NCBI GenBank assembly: GCA_024278955.1
Contig: JAJRSE010000122.1
Span: 1-42,328 of the forward strand
Source: Planctomycetota bacterium
GTDB taxonomy: Bacteria; Planctomycetota; Planctomycetia; Pirellulales; Lacipirellulaceae
Direction: 5' to 3'
Length of the DNA: 42,328 nt
Both the position numbers and the translations under genes were made by a program. The notes beneath the pieces are model-generated. The model had not been told where the DNA came from. It ran no database searches and was given only the letters and a program-made list of their open reading frames with translations. Each line of letters starts with the position of its first letter. Positions within the stretch are counted from its first letter, which is position 1. This document shows positions 1 through 8,090 of the stretch, one piece after another.

Positions 1-234
1 AGTCACCTCGAACTCCTCTCGTGCTGCGCACACCGACACGAGTCCGAGCAGAGGTTTCTCGCCAAAGCACCGTTCCGCGGCCCCGTGTCGCTGCCGCCCA
101 AAAACATCAACACACATAATGCACTTGGCCTCACAGAATCGTAATCACCTACCTAAAGGATGCGTCCAAAGACGAGGTTTTTTTACCCATCGTCAGGAAA
201 AACAGCCAGCCCAACCGAAAAATTGGGGGCGTTT
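1..234. other. Left-edge region, no supported gene
   Basis: The first 144 bases are open in plus frame 1 and end at a TAA (142-144), so the tail of a gene that starts outside the window is possible. The short translation is not recognisable and I see no domain in it. The rest, up to the 3' end of the acetyltransferase gene at 235, shows no start with a ribosome-binding site and no clear terminator. I therefore leave it unassigned. Confidence 0.3.
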
Positions 235-930
235 TCAACAGGCTGTTGGAGCCGAGTTTCGGATGCCCAACGATCGGCAAACGCGTGGTAGCTTCGTATG
301 CATCCATCGGCCCCAGCCCCAGCGGCAAGCAAGTCCTAGCTCGACAAAACCGAGCCGGCGACAGCTTCGACGGGCTGCGTTGTTGGTCCAGTCCATGGTC
401 GACAAGATGTGGGTTATTCCTCGGTCGGCCAAACCGCGTAATGCTAGGCCATTGACCATTCCATAAAACCCACGACCGCGGAAATCTGGATGTGTAAATC
501 CTTTGTACATGAACACCACATGATCGGGGTACGAAAAATCGATCCCGGTGTTTTTGTGTTTTCCTACGTTGTACTCGGCCTCGACTTTGTGGGGTGAAAA
601 CCAGGCATAGGCGGCAAGCCGCAGATCGCCCGACGGCTCGGCAGCAATCGCGGCAAAGCAAAGGTGTTGTCCTGCTTCGATTCGGTCGGCGAACGAATCG
701 TTGAGTTCGTTGCTGGTATCCCCCGAGAATTTCCGAATATCCTCGGGGGTTAGAAAACGAAACGTCAGGCGAGAATCGGCAGGTTCCGCGAAACGGGCGG
801 TGGCCCCATCGAGCCAAACGAGCCGCGATGTGTCAAGCGTCATACCATGTTGGGCCAAACGGTATAGAGCACAAAGCCCCGTTGCGAAGACCCCGGTGGT
901 CCGTAGTCGGTTGAATAGGGAATGGAACAT
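235..930 (-). CDS. GNAT-family N-acetyltransferase
   Basis: This 231-residue protein resembles GNAT acyl-CoA-dependent acetyltransferases. The acetyl-CoA pyrophosphate-binding loop is visible as HPDFRGRGFYG, followed by an alpha helix and the C-terminal motif with TNNAARRSCRRLGF, which is typical of motif B. The acceptor substrate cannot be read from the sequence. The ATG at 930 is preferred over the adjacent upstream TTG because a GAGG element lies about nine bases before it. It lies 54 bases downstream of the JmjC/cupin-like gene on the same strand, so the two are probably co-transcribed. A role in modifying a surface or small-molecule substrate would be a guess. Confidence 0.8.
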   Translation of the reverse strand: MFHSLFNRLRTTGVFATGLCALYRLAQHGMTLDTSRLVWLDGATARFAEPADSRLTFRFLTPEDIRKFSGDTSNELNDSFADRIEAGQHLCFAAIAAEPSGDLRLAAYAWFSPHKVEAEYNVGKHKNTGIDFSYPDHVVFMYKGFTHPDFRGRGFYGMVNGLALRGLADRGITHILSTMDWTNNAARRSCRRLGFVELGLACRWGWGRWMHTKLPRVCRSLGIRNSAPTAC

Positions 931-984
931 CAATGGAGCCTCAAAAGGTGTGCTAGGTGGATAGCCGTTTACTGTCCAGCAAGA

Positions 985-1959
985 CTACGCAACTCGGCAC
1001 TCTGGAGCAACAGGTTCCTCAGCCCCCTCTAGCAGCGTAAACCCTTGAGGCGACTTCGGGTCGACTTTGAAAGAAACTTGGTAGTCGTTTTTCTGCGGGG
1101 TTTTGGATTTGGTGATTTTGTTCCAGCCTCGAACGGCTCGGGCAACTGCCTGCTTCGCATGGGCCGACACCCCCTCCACGTCGAACGATCGGCAAGGCAT
1201 GCCCAACTTGCGTCGCAAGAACTGATTGGCCAGATGGACATTGATTCGCCTGGTCGCCCGCGGATTGCGATGCTCGGTCGAAAGTGAAATACAAAGCCCG
1301 TCGTGCAAGTTTTCTACTCGATGTGGCGTAAGCTGCGGCCACGTCAGCAGTTGGCCTGGCTCGACATCGAAAATTTGTGCCGACTCGTCAAAACTTGGAT
1401 CGAAGGGCGCATCTTCCACCATTTCAGCTGCACAGATTTTTTCGACGACCTCTTGCGGCGAAAATCGCGTATCGAATGGCGGATAGACCCAAGCCCGTTT
1501 GCGACCGCGAATATGCCAAAGCATGTTGACAGGAACATCGAGGTGATAGTAAACAATCGCCCCAGGGGAAGAGATGAGCAGATTGGCCGAGCGATTCTGA
1601 GCCTGGAAGGTTGGGTTGTTCGCCTCAAGTTCATCGTAAATCGAGTCAATGGCCTTCCGAACGTCGGGGTGATGGGTTCGCACATTGCGAAGATTGACCC
1701 AAAGGTGTCCCCGATGGAGAAGTTCTAGCAGCGTCTCGGAGGAAACGCCGTTCCGATCGCCCTCGCGCCAGGCAAACGTGCTGTTCGACGTGCTCATCGT
1801 ATTGATTCCAAAATCAACCTCTGGATGAAGGTCGAATAGCCGGATCAAATTTTCATCCTCAAAAAGCCCCGTCTCGTGAAGGTTGTGTTGGGCATGAAAA
1901 ATCTCTTCTTCCAAGGCAGCAAATTGTTTAGGCGTCCAATTAACAAGATGTGATGACAT
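985..1959 (-). CDS. JmjC/cupin-like Fe(II)/2-oxoglutarate oxygenase family protein
   Basis: This 324-residue protein has the facial triad of JmjC-type cupin oxygenases: an HxD motif (His139-Leu-Asp141, in YYHLDVPVNMLWHI) and a distal His213 in a TPHRVEN segment. The basic GRKRAW stretch after the HxD motif is where the family often places a 2-oxoglutarate-binding lysine or arginine. The family hydroxylates proteins or small molecules; the substrate here is unknown. An in-frame ATG at 2082 would add 41 residues of low-complexity look. I prefer 1959 because the conserved-looking sequence begins there, but neither start has a good ribosome-binding site. The gene precedes the GNAT gene at 235-930 and is divergent from nfo. 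Confidence 0.7.
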   Translation of the reverse strand: MSSHLVNWTPKQFAALEEEIFHAQHNLHETGLFEDENLIRLFDLHPEVDFGINTMSTSNSTFAWREGDRNGVSSETLLELLHRGHLWVNLRNVRTHHPDVRKAIDSIYDELEANNPTFQAQNRSANLLISSPGAIVYYHLDVPVNMLWHIRGRKRAWVYPPFDTRFSPQEVVEKICAAEMVEDAPFDPSFDESAQIFDVEPGQLLTWPQLTPHRVENLHDGLCISLSTEHRNPRATRRINVHLANQFLRRKLGMPCRSFDVEGVSAHAKQAVARAVRGWNKITKSKTPQKNDYQVSFKVDPKSPQGFTLLEGAEEPVAPECRVA

Positions 1960-2388
1960 GCTATTTTTCCGGAAAAAGGGTGAAAAGGTGACGCGGCGCA
2001 GTGTGGGTGCAGTGTGGATATCAAAGCTGTTGAGAGGTATGCTTTGCAAATCGAATGCCAAGCGGGCAACGCGGGTGGGCATGGGCCAAGAGATTGTTCT
2101 CTAGAGCAGTATTTTTTGCGAGGAAGCGTCTGATCGCTACTTGCCTGGGGTATCTGATGTGGTCAAAAACCCACAATCGCGGGGATTTCAGGCAACGCCA
2201 TGGCCTCTTTGTTTCTCTCTTTGCATAAGATCGCATCTTTAGTCGTTCCAAAAATCATATTTTCTCAACCGCTAGAAGTAAGCGAGCTTGGCGATTGTGG
2301 GATGAGGAGTTCAGGTCTCCAGGAGATATGACAAGAGATCGAGAAGCCACGCTTCACTTGAAAAACCAAAACTGGTAGGCTTTGCCGC
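1960..2388. other. Divergent intergenic region between the JmjC-like gene and nfo
   Basis: This stretch of about 430 bases separates two divergently read genes and must hold both promoters. I see no convincing paired -35/-10 boxes, no strong palindrome and no small ORF with a ribosome-binding site. Part of it (1960-2082) may be coding if the longer start of the JmjC-like gene is real. Confidence 0.4.
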
Positions 2389-3249
2389 ATGGCAATACTT
2401 GGCGCTCATATGTCAATCGCAGGAGGGTACTACAAGGCCGTCGATGCTGCGCAGCGAGCTGGTTGCGATTGTGTTCAAGTGTTTACGAAGAACAACAACC
2501 AATGGCGGGCCAAGACGATCACCGACGAAGATGTCGAACGGTTTCGTGCCGCGATGGACGAACACGGGATTACGCATCCGATTTCGCATGATTCTTATCT
2601 CATCAACATGGCAAGCCCTGATGACGAGCTTTGGAAGAAGTCGGTTGATGCTTTTGTGATCGAGCTGCAACGTGCAGAGCTGCTTGGCATTCCCTATGTG
2701 GTCGCCCACCCCGGAGCTTTTACTTCAAGCACCGAAGTTCGGGGCCTCAAGCGAATTATTCGTGCACTGAATGAAGTGCATCGTCAGAGCAAGGGTTGCA
2801 AGGCTTGCTGCTTATTGGAAACCACGGCTGGGCAGGGTTCAAACCTGGGCTGGAAATTTGAACATCTCGCGACGATTCTCGATGGCGTGCGCGATCCCGA
2901 TCGCCTAGGCATCTGCTTCGATACTTGCCATGTGTTTGCAGCCGGTTATGCGATGGATACCGAGAAAAACTACAAGGCGACGATGCGAAGTTTGAACAAA
3001 ACAATCGGTGTGAAAAAAATAAAAGCGTTCCATTTCAACGACAGCCTGAAACCTTTGGGATCGCGAGTAGATCGCCATGCGGGCATCGGTCTTGGGGAGA
3101 TGGGGCTCGAGCCGTTTCGCTTTCTGCTGAACGATCGTCGGTTCCGTAAAGTCCCGATGTATTTAGAAACGCCCAAAGAAGGTGCTAAGGGCGAAAACAT
3201 GGATCTTGTCAACTTGAGGACGTTGCGCAGATTGATTGCCAATCCGTAG
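2389..3249 (+). CDS. nfo: Endonuclease IV (deoxyribonuclease IV, AP endonuclease)
   Basis: This 286-residue protein matches the length and fold signature of Nfo, the zinc-dependent AP endonuclease of base-excision repair. It nicks 5' of abasic sites and removes 3' blocking groups. Visible metal-site motifs in order are GAHMS at the N-terminus, SHDSYLIN, VAHPGA, LLETTAGQGSNLG, FDTCHVFAAGY, KAFHFNDS, DRHAGIGLGEMG and a C-terminal LETP. These supply the His/Glu/Asp ligands expected for the three-metal centre. The ATG at 2389 leads directly into the conserved start of the barrel. The gene appears to be a single transcription unit, followed by tandem repeats at 3268-3333. Confidence 0.97.
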   Translation: MAILGAHMSIAGGYYKAVDAAQRAGCDCVQVFTKNNNQWRAKTITDEDVERFRAAMDEHGITHPISHDSYLINMASPDDELWKKSVDAFVIELQRAELLGIPYVVAHPGAFTSSTEVRGLKRIIRALNEVHRQSKGCKACCLLETTAGQGSNLGWKFEHLATILDGVRDPDRLGICFDTCHVFAAGYAMDTEKNYKATMRSLNKTIGVKKIKAFHFNDSLKPLGSRVDRHAGIGLGEMGLEPFRFLLNDRRFRKVPMYLETPKEGAKGENMDLVNLRTLRRLIANP

Positions 3250-3267
3250 CCTGTTTGCAAGCACTCT

Positions 3268-3333
3268 CTCAACTGAAATTTACTCGGGGCTCAACTAAAA
3301 CTTACTCGGGGCTCAACCAGGACCTACTCGGGG
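3268..3333. repeat. Three tandem 22-bp repeats overlapping the 3' end of the permease gene
   Basis: Three units of exactly 22 bases lie head to tail at 3268-3289, 3290-3311 and 3312-3333. Each begins CTCAAC and ends TACTCGGGG, with variation confined to the middle. Read on the minus strand, each unit contains CCCCGAGTA, which is the Pro-Glu-stop end of the permease gene, so the final codons and stop have been duplicated downstream of the gene. The block fills the gap between the convergent nfo and permease genes. Confidence 0.85.
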
Positions 3334-4607
3334 ATCTCACGGCCGTGTGGGTCTTGTGATTTTTCTTCGAGTTCGGCGTCGAGTTCTTGCCGCAGCTTTT
3401 CGTCGATGAAATGCTCAATTCGATTGGCCGGCTCGTGAACATGATCTAGAGGCATGCCGAGGTGTTCGACCAAGTAGGTTTCCCAGAGGCGATGAGAACG
3501 GACGAGTTGGCGGGCATCGCTGCGGCCCTGGACCGTGAGCTGGAGTTGGTCTCCCTCTTTTCCGATGCCTCCGGCTCGGATGAGATTGCTTATTGCCAAG
3601 CGGGCTAACCATCCGCTGCCAAGGGCAATGCGTGCTTCAGTCGCGGTGAGCGATTTGCTGGCGTCAAGCTCTTCGACTCGGTAAAGCATGGCCAGAAGAT
3701 CTTCGCGGAAGACGCGTAGCGACATTTGAAAATTGCGAACCAGCGTACTACAGATACCGTACCGAGGCGAAAAAAGTACGGCCAACGCATAAAGGACCCC
3801 CACGGCAACGGTCATCATGCCTGCGATGTTGGTGTCGAAATAGTAGGCAGCCCAGTAGCCGAGAATCGAAGCTGCGATGCCGACCCCAGCCGAAATCGCC
3901 ACCATGACGGCCAGGCGATCGCAAAGCAAATGTGCGGTTGCCGCCGGGACGATGAGCATGGCAACCACAAGAATCGATCCGACGGCTTCAAAAGATGCGA
4001 CCGCAGTAACCGCAACCAAAGTCATCAGCAAGTAGTGTATCGCGGTTGAAGAGAACCCCATCGTGGTGGCCAAGTTGCCATCGAAGGAGCTAATTTTGAA
4101 TTCTTTCCAAAGCACAATCAACACGGCAAGATTTACGATCAAGACGATCAGCGTAGTGAACAAAGGGCGAGGCAGGCCGGCGATTGTGTCGGCGAAGGGG
4201 ACCAATTCGAGCGACCCCTCGTAGACACAGGCGATGTCAAAGTGCAAACCACTGACGTATTTTTTCACCAGGACTACGCCAATCGCGAACATCGTCGTAA
4301 AAACAACTCCCATGCTGGCGTCGCTGGGGACTCGGGCATATTGGTGCAAGGATTGCGTGAGAAAAGTTGTGAGCAATCCGACCACGGCAGCCCCGAGAAA
4401 TAGCGGAAGAATGCCTGTCGAGCCGGAGATGAGAAAAGCGACAACCAATCCGGGCAAAACGGCATGTGAGAGTGCATCGCCCATCATGCTCATGCGTCGC
4501 AGGACAAGAAAGCAGCCAATTAGCGCGCAGGCGACGTTGGTTGCTGCTCCGGTGAGCATGATCCAGGTACCGACAGACGGCGTGGGCAGGAGTGCTAGGA
4601 ATTGCAA
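3324..4607 (-). CDS. Metal ABC transporter permease with C-terminal DtxR-like domain (MntD/YtgD-like)
   Basis: Residues 1 to about 285 form a multi-pass inner-membrane permease of the ABC-3 (ZnuB/TroCD/MntC) family, including the signature-like LRRMSMMGDALSHAVLPG. Residues about 296-427 resemble a DtxR/MntR regulator: a winged-helix part and a dimerisation/metal part. The segment starting HRLWETYL aligns without gaps to the metal-binding helices of DtxR. It gives Asp303 (DtxR Met10, MntR Asp8), His372, Glu376, His391, Asn395 (the DtxR Cys102 position), Glu398 and His399. The spacings 303-372 and 372-395 equal those in DtxR. The start is a TTG just after a run of nine T in the mRNA; an internal ATG at 4559 would remove part of the first helix. 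Seven bases separate it from the upstream permease gene. Confidence 0.9.
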   Translation of the reverse strand: MQFLALLPTPSVGTWIMLTGAATNVACALIGCFLVLRRMSMMGDALSHAVLPGLVVAFLISGSTGILPLFLGAAVVGLLTTFLTQSLHQYARVPSDASMGVVFTTMFAIGVVLVKKYVSGLHFDIACVYEGSLELVPFADTIAGLPRPLFTTLIVLIVNLAVLIVLWKEFKISSFDGNLATTMGFSSTAIHYLLMTLVAVTAVASFEAVGSILVVAMLIVPAATAHLLCDRLAVMVAISAGVGIAASILGYWAAYYFDTNIAGMMTVAVGVLYALAVLFSPRYGICSTLVRNFQMSLRVFREDLLAMLYRVEELDASKSLTATEARIALGSGWLARLAISNLIRAGGIGKEGDQLQLTVQGRSDARQLVRSHRLWETYLVEHLGMPLDHVHEPANRIEHFIDEKLRQELDAELEEKSQDPHGREIPE

Positions 4608-4614
4608 AAAAAAA
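4606..4614. repeat. Nine-base A/T homopolymer at the permease gene junction
   Basis: A run of nine A (nine T in the mRNA) lies between the stop of the first permease gene (4615-4617) and the TTG start of the second at 4607. It overlaps the spot where a ribosome-binding site would be expected, and no other site is visible. Translation of the downstream permease probably depends on coupling to the upstream gene. Confidence 0.7.
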
Positions 4615-5928
4615 TCAGCTTTCTCGCGACGGTTTTTCGGTGCCTAGATCGTGAAGAGAGAGGGGGACTTCAGGAATCAGCAGGGGCAAGCGTCCTTCGT
4701 TGGCCAGCTGTTGTTCGAGCTGAAGAACAAGCGACTCGGGGAGCAGGTGCTCGATATCGTCTGCGTCGCGATCGACATGGTCGGGGGCGATACCAGCAAA
4801 TTGCACTAAGTACATTTCCCATAGCCGATGTGCTTTGGTTAGCTCGGTAGCTCGTCGTAGGCCTAGGGGTGTTAGCTTCACTGTTTGCTCGCTACGTTCG
4901 ATCGTTCCGGCCTCAACTTCCAAGTTCAGTAGCTTTTCTAAAGAATTCCAGTGACGATGCTCATGAATGCTCAGCAAAGGGAGCCTGGGAATTGTGGGCA
5001 GCTCGGACTCGCTCAATTCGTAGAGGGAGCGGAGCAAGTGTTCGTGAGAGATGCGCCGCCGAAGCTGATATTCGGAGACAATTTTAGCGACAACTCCACG
5101 CCTTGGAGCGAACAGTACGGAAAGCACAAAGAAACTCGCAGCGGTAAGTACAATCGAAGCGCCAGCCGGCAAACCGCGGCCCAAATAGGTTCCCAAAGGC
5201 CCTGCCGCTACCCCAAAAGCTGCGGCGAGCAGCAGCATCAAGTGGAGTCGGTTGGTCCAAAATCGTGCTGTCGCAGCAGGCAAAATGATCATTGCCGCCA
5301 TAAGGATAACCCCCACAATTGGCAGTCCAACAATTGTGACCAGAGCAAGCGAGGCCATCATCAACAAATCGAGTTGGAGTGTTGGCCACCCTTGAGACTG
5401 TGCAAAGTCGGTGTCGAAACAGACCAACTTGAATTCTTTGAACAAGAGCCCGACGGCCAACAAGACCAATGTCCCAACGACCGCTAGGACGTACAGGTCT
5501 CCGGTAAGCATGTTGCCAGGCTCGCCGAAAAGATAGGAGTCGAGGCCCGCCTTGTTGCCTCCAATTTCTGGTTTTTGGACAATCGAAAGCAAGACGACTC
5601 CGAAGCCGAAAAAAGTGCTGAGTACGATGCCAATCGCTGCATCTTCTTTCGTTCGAGTCCATCGGACGATCACTGTAACGGTGGCAATGGCGAGCAAACC
5701 GCTGGCCAGTGCGCCAATCGAGAGTCCCAACATGCTGCGAGATCCCATGATCAGAAAAGCAAGGCCGATGCCTGGCAGCGCAGCGTGGGCAAGCATATCG
5801 CCGACCAAAGATCGGCCACGAAGCACCGCAAAGCTGCCGACAACTCCCGCCATACCTCCGAGCATCGCCGTGCCGATCATCACTTTGTTGCTAAGCGAAA
5901 GGCCGAGCAGGAGAGAGAGCCCAATCAT
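4615..5928 (-). CDS. Metal ABC transporter permease with C-terminal DtxR-like domain (YtgCR-like)
   Basis: Residues 1 to about 280 are an ABC-3 family permease, with [18 protein letters not shown] near the N-terminus and seven to nine hydrophobic segments. Residues about 290-437 are a DtxR-like module with [13 protein letters not shown], then a winged helix, then [14 protein letters not shown] and [11 protein letters not shown]. By alignment to DtxR the metal positions are His297 (Met10), His367, Glu371, Asp386 (His98), Asp390 (Cys102), Glu393 and His394. Chlamydial YtgCR, a permease fused to an iron-responsive DtxR-like repressor, is the best-known relative of this architecture. The ATG at 5928 overlaps the stop of the ATPase gene (ATGA), which indicates translational coupling. 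A longer frame exists upstream but lies inside the ATPase gene. Confidence 0.92.
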   Translation of the reverse strand: MIGLSLLLGLSLSNKVMIGTAMLGGMAGVVGSFAVLRGRSLVGDMLAHAALPGIGLAFLIMGSRSMLGLSIGALASGLLAIATVTVIVRWTRTKEDAAIGIVLSTFFGFGVVLLSIVQKPEIGGNKAGLDSYLFGEPGNMLTGDLYVLAVVGTLVLLAVGLLFKEFKLVCFDTDFAQSQGWPTLQLDLLMMASLALVTIVGLPIVGVILMAAMIILPAATARFWTNRLHLMLLLAAAFGVAAGPLGTYLGRGLPAGASIVLTAASFFVLSVLFAPRRGVVAKIVSEYQLRRRISHEHLLRSLYELSESELPTIPRLPLLSIHEHRHWNSLEKLLNLEVEAGTIERSEQTVKLTPLGLRRATELTKAHRLWEMYLVQFAGIAPDHVDRDADDIEHLLPESLVLQLEQQLANEGRLPLLIPEVPLSLHDLGTEKPSRES

Positions 5929-6692
5929 CGATTCGGTTCCCTTTGTCGCATCGCTTCGGCGGCTTCGTCGAGTATGGTCAATCGTCCGCCATAAGTCTTC
6001 TGGAGGTTCTCGTTCGTGAAAGTCGTGTCGACCGGGCCGCAAGCAATCAGCCGCATGTTTAGCAGGATGACGTAGTCGAAGTACTCGCGTACGGTTTGGA
6101 TATCGTGGTGGACGAGCAAGACGGTCTTGCCCGAGGCGCGAAGCGACTGAAGCAATTTGACAATAGCCGCTTCGGTCGCGGCATCGACGCCTGAGAAAGG
6201 TTCGTCAAAAAAGTAAACTTGGGCGTCTTGCGCCAAAGCGCGAGCAAGAAAAACTCGTTGCTGTTGTCCGCCTGAGAGTTGGCGAATTTGGCGATTGGCT
6301 AAGGCGGTCATGCCGACTTGTTCGAGACAACGGTCGGCAACTTCTCGCTCAGCTCGACCTGGACGACGGAACCAACCCAGTTTTCCGTAGGTGCCCATCA
6401 AGACCACGTCGCGTACGGTGACCGGGAAATCCCAATCCACCGATTCTCGCTGCGGAACGTAGCCGACCATGTGCCGCTGCTCGGCATAGCTCTTGCCGTA
6501 GATTTCGACCTTCCCGCTTGCCAGGGGGACTAGCCCCAAGGCTGCTTTGATGAGGGTTGTCTTGCCAGCTCCGTTTGGGCCCACGATGCCAACAAGCTTA
6601 CCTTCTGGCAAGGTAAAATCGATGTCCCACAAGACAGGACGCCGATGGTAGGCAACTGTCATATCGTGTACTTCAAAGGCAGTTGCTGGCAT
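5925..6692 (-). CDS. Metal ABC transporter ATP-binding protein (MntB/TroB/ZnuC type)
   Basis: This 255-residue ATPase energises the metal importer. It has a Walker A motif GPNGAGKTT, a Q-loop in [14 protein letters not shown], the ABC signature LSGGQQQR, a Walker B/Glu in VYFFDEP and a switch His in LVHHD. The [15 protein letters not shown] stretch is characteristic of manganese/zinc/iron chelate ATPases of the TroB/MntB/ZnuC branch. It lies 68 bases after the binding-protein gene and overlaps the next permease gene by four bases. It should act on the cytoplasmic face of the inner membrane with the two downstream permeases. Confidence 0.95.
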   Translation of the reverse strand: MPATAFEVHDMTVAYHRRPVLWDIDFTLPEGKLVGIVGPNGAGKTTLIKAALGLVPLASGKVEIYGKSYAEQRHMVGYVPQRESVDWDFPVTVRDVVLMGTYGKLGWFRRPGRAEREVADRCLEQVGMTALANRQIRQLSGGQQQRVFLARALAQDAQVYFFDEPFSGVDAATEAAIVKLLQSLRASGKTVLLVHHDIQTVREYFDYVILLNMRLIACGPVDTTFTNENLQKTYGGRLTILDEAAEAMRQREPNR

Positions 6693-6760
6693 AGTATTTT
6701 GAGTTGCGAGAATCGAACATCAATTTGAGGGCGAAAAAACAACTCGTAACCCAAAACTCG

Positions 6761-7750
6761 TTACTCGCCGCTTCCGTCCGAGAGTGCTTTAACAATTGTC
6801 CGCACGTTGTGACGGATCATCCCAGTATACGTACTATCGTCGGTCCCCGCTGGGCCTAAAGCGTCGGCATAGAGTTCTCCGCCAACTTTCAAATCATGGC
6901 CAGCATCGCGACAAGGCTCAACCAATGCCTCAATGGTTCGAGGGGCGATGGCAGATTCTACAAAAACAGCCGGTATTCCCCGCTTGATCAGCATTTTTTG
7001 GATCGTTTCATGGTGCTGCAAATCGATCTCCTCCTCCGAACTGATGCCTTTCAAGCCGAAGACTTCGAGTCCGTAAGCCTTGCCGAAGTAGCCAAAGGCG
7101 TCGTGTGCAGTGATCAGTACACGGCGATCAGCCGGGATTTTAGCGATTTCTTCTTTGCAATAGCTATCGAGGTCGGAAAGTTCGCCAAGGTATTCCTCCA
7201 AGTTTTGCTGGTATGCGTCAGCATTCGTTGGATCAAATTTCAAAAGCGTCGCAGCGACGTCTCTCACACAATCCGACCAAAGAGCCACATCGTGCCAGAC
7301 ATGGGGGTCGTACATCCCGGCGAATTCGGGAGGCTCGCGAAGGCGTTTGTCTGCCCGCAATTGAAGTCCTTCGGTCACTGCGAAAGTCGCTCGATTCCGT
7401 GCCATCTGCACAAACAGGTCCGACATACGGCCTTCGAGGTGCAGTCCGTTGAAATAAATTACGTCTGCTTCGTGGAGTTTCGAGATATCGGATGCGATAG
7501 GCCGGTAGAGATGAGGGTCGACGCCAGGCCCCATCAAGGTTTCGACGTGGACGTTTTCGCCGCCAATTCTTGAAACCATTTCTGCGACTGGCCCTGTGGT
7601 GCAGACCACCTTGATTGGGTACTCGCCGGCAAAGCGATGGTCTGAGCTGGAGGAACTATGAGAGTGTGACCCGGCCTTACTACAGCCGGCAAGGGCGAGC
7701 AGCAGCAAGCCTAGGACAGGAACGGTGAAAGTAATCAGTGAGCGTTGCAT
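6761..7750 (-). CDS. Metal-binding lipoprotein of the ABC importer (TroA/MntA/ZnuA family)
   Basis: This 329-residue substrate-binding protein begins with a lipoprotein signal (LALAGC, lipid-modified Cys23). It continues with a His/Ser-rich linker and a cluster A-I solute-binding fold. Candidate metal ligands are His80 (DPHLY), His150 (DPHVWHD), His216 (ITAHDAFGYF) and an Asp at 304-305 (GTDDSTY). Three His plus one Asp matches TroA rather than the His-His-Glu-Asp set of PsaA-type manganese binders. Manganese, zinc or iron remain possible. The nearby mntR makes manganese the leading guess. It is the first gene of the importer operon and has a Fur-type palindrome upstream. The start has an AAGGG element. 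Confidence 0.93.
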   Translation of the reverse strand: MQRSLITFTVPVLGLLLLALAGCSKAGSHSHSSSSSDHRFAGEYPIKVVCTTGPVAEMVSRIGGENVHVETLMGPGVDPHLYRPIASDISKLHEADVIYFNGLHLEGRMSDLFVQMARNRATFAVTEGLQLRADKRLREPPEFAGMYDPHVWHDVALWSDCVRDVAATLLKFDPTNADAYQQNLEEYLGELSDLDSYCKEEIAKIPADRRVLITAHDAFGYFGKAYGLEVFGLKGISSEEEIDLQHHETIQKMLIKRGIPAVFVESAIAPRTIEALVEPCRDAGHDLKVGGELYADALGPAGTDDSTYTGMIRHNVRTIVKALSDGSGE

Positions 7751-7801
7751 GAAAAACCCTTAGCTGGGAAAGTAACAAGAGGTTGCCCCGCGCCGGACAT
7801 G

Positions 7802-7822
7802 ATACTAGACGCGAGATAGTAT
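7802..7822. promoter_or_regulatory. Inverted repeat with possible -10 element for the importer operon
   Basis: ATACTA (7802-7807) and TAGTAT (7817-7822) form a perfect six-base inverted repeat with a nine-base spacer. On the minus strand the right arm includes TACTAT, a plausible -10 hexamer for the importer operon, about 70 bases before its start codon. It directly abuts the Fur-type palindrome at 7823-7837. It could be a second operator, for instance for MntR, but it does not match a regulator consensus I can name. Confidence 0.35.
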
Positions 7823-7837
7823 TGAGACTGAATCTCA
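7823..7837. promoter_or_regulatory. Fur-family 7-1-7 operator-like palindrome
   Basis: The 15-mer TGAGACTGAATCTCA has perfect outer arms (TGAGA/TCTCA) and the 7-1-7 layout of Fur-family operators (compare the common TGAGAAT-N-ATTCTCA form). It lies 73 bases upstream of the metal-binding lipoprotein start. A protein bound there would cover the spacer of the presumed promoter. The site suggests that a Fur, Zur or Mur-type repressor encoded elsewhere acts on the importer in addition to MntR. Confidence 0.5.
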
Positions 7838-7934
7838 GTGCATCCTAGGAAACTTCGGGTTGGTGACAAGAGGGCAAGCTGACGGTTTCGTAAGAGCGTG
7901 GACCTTGCGCAAGCGCAGTAGCTCCAAATTCAAG

Positions 7935-7993
7935 GGGAGAACACTAATCTTCGCTAATCTGCACTAATCCTATTAGCGAAGATCGGTGTTCCC
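7935..7993. repeat. Imperfect inverted repeat (intergenic stem-loop element)
   Basis: The left arm 7935-7958 (ending AATCTTCGCTAAT) pairs with the right arm 7972-7993 (beginning ATTAGCGAAGAT), with a loop of about 13 bases. The arms share GGGA-ACAC at their outer ends with a few mismatches. It lies between the outer-membrane protein gene and the importer, on no coding frame. It looks like a dispersed palindromic element, and could also act as a terminator-like hairpin for upstream minus-strand transcription, though it has no T-tract. Confidence 0.6.
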
Positions 7994-8030
7994 TATGGCC
8001 TTGTCGAACCATTGCCTAAAGCGGGTTTAT

Positions 8031-8090
8031 TTTGACAGGATAAAACAGGATGGACAGGATCTTTCGGTCGAATTCTGTTCGCCCTGTCAA
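8031..8090. repeat. ACAGGAT short repeats within an inverted repeat
   Basis: The heptamer ACAGGAT occurs three times at 8035-8041, 8045-8051 and 8054-8060. The outer TTTGACAGG (8031-8039) is the reverse complement of the later CCTGTCAAA (8083-8091), giving a stem-loop. This looks like the acaggat-rich intergenic repeat that I recall from many Gram-negative genomes. No function is visible here. Confidence 0.55.

Noticed and set aside
149..817. 222-residue minus-strand frame over the first acetyltransferase
   Set aside because: It is a shadow in another frame, with an Arg/Cys-rich translation and no ribosome-binding site, and it lies inside a well-supported GNAT gene.
5084..5662. 192-residue minus-strand frame inside the first permease gene
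   Set aside because: It is in a different frame of the permease gene and has a Trp/Arg-rich non-protein-like composition.
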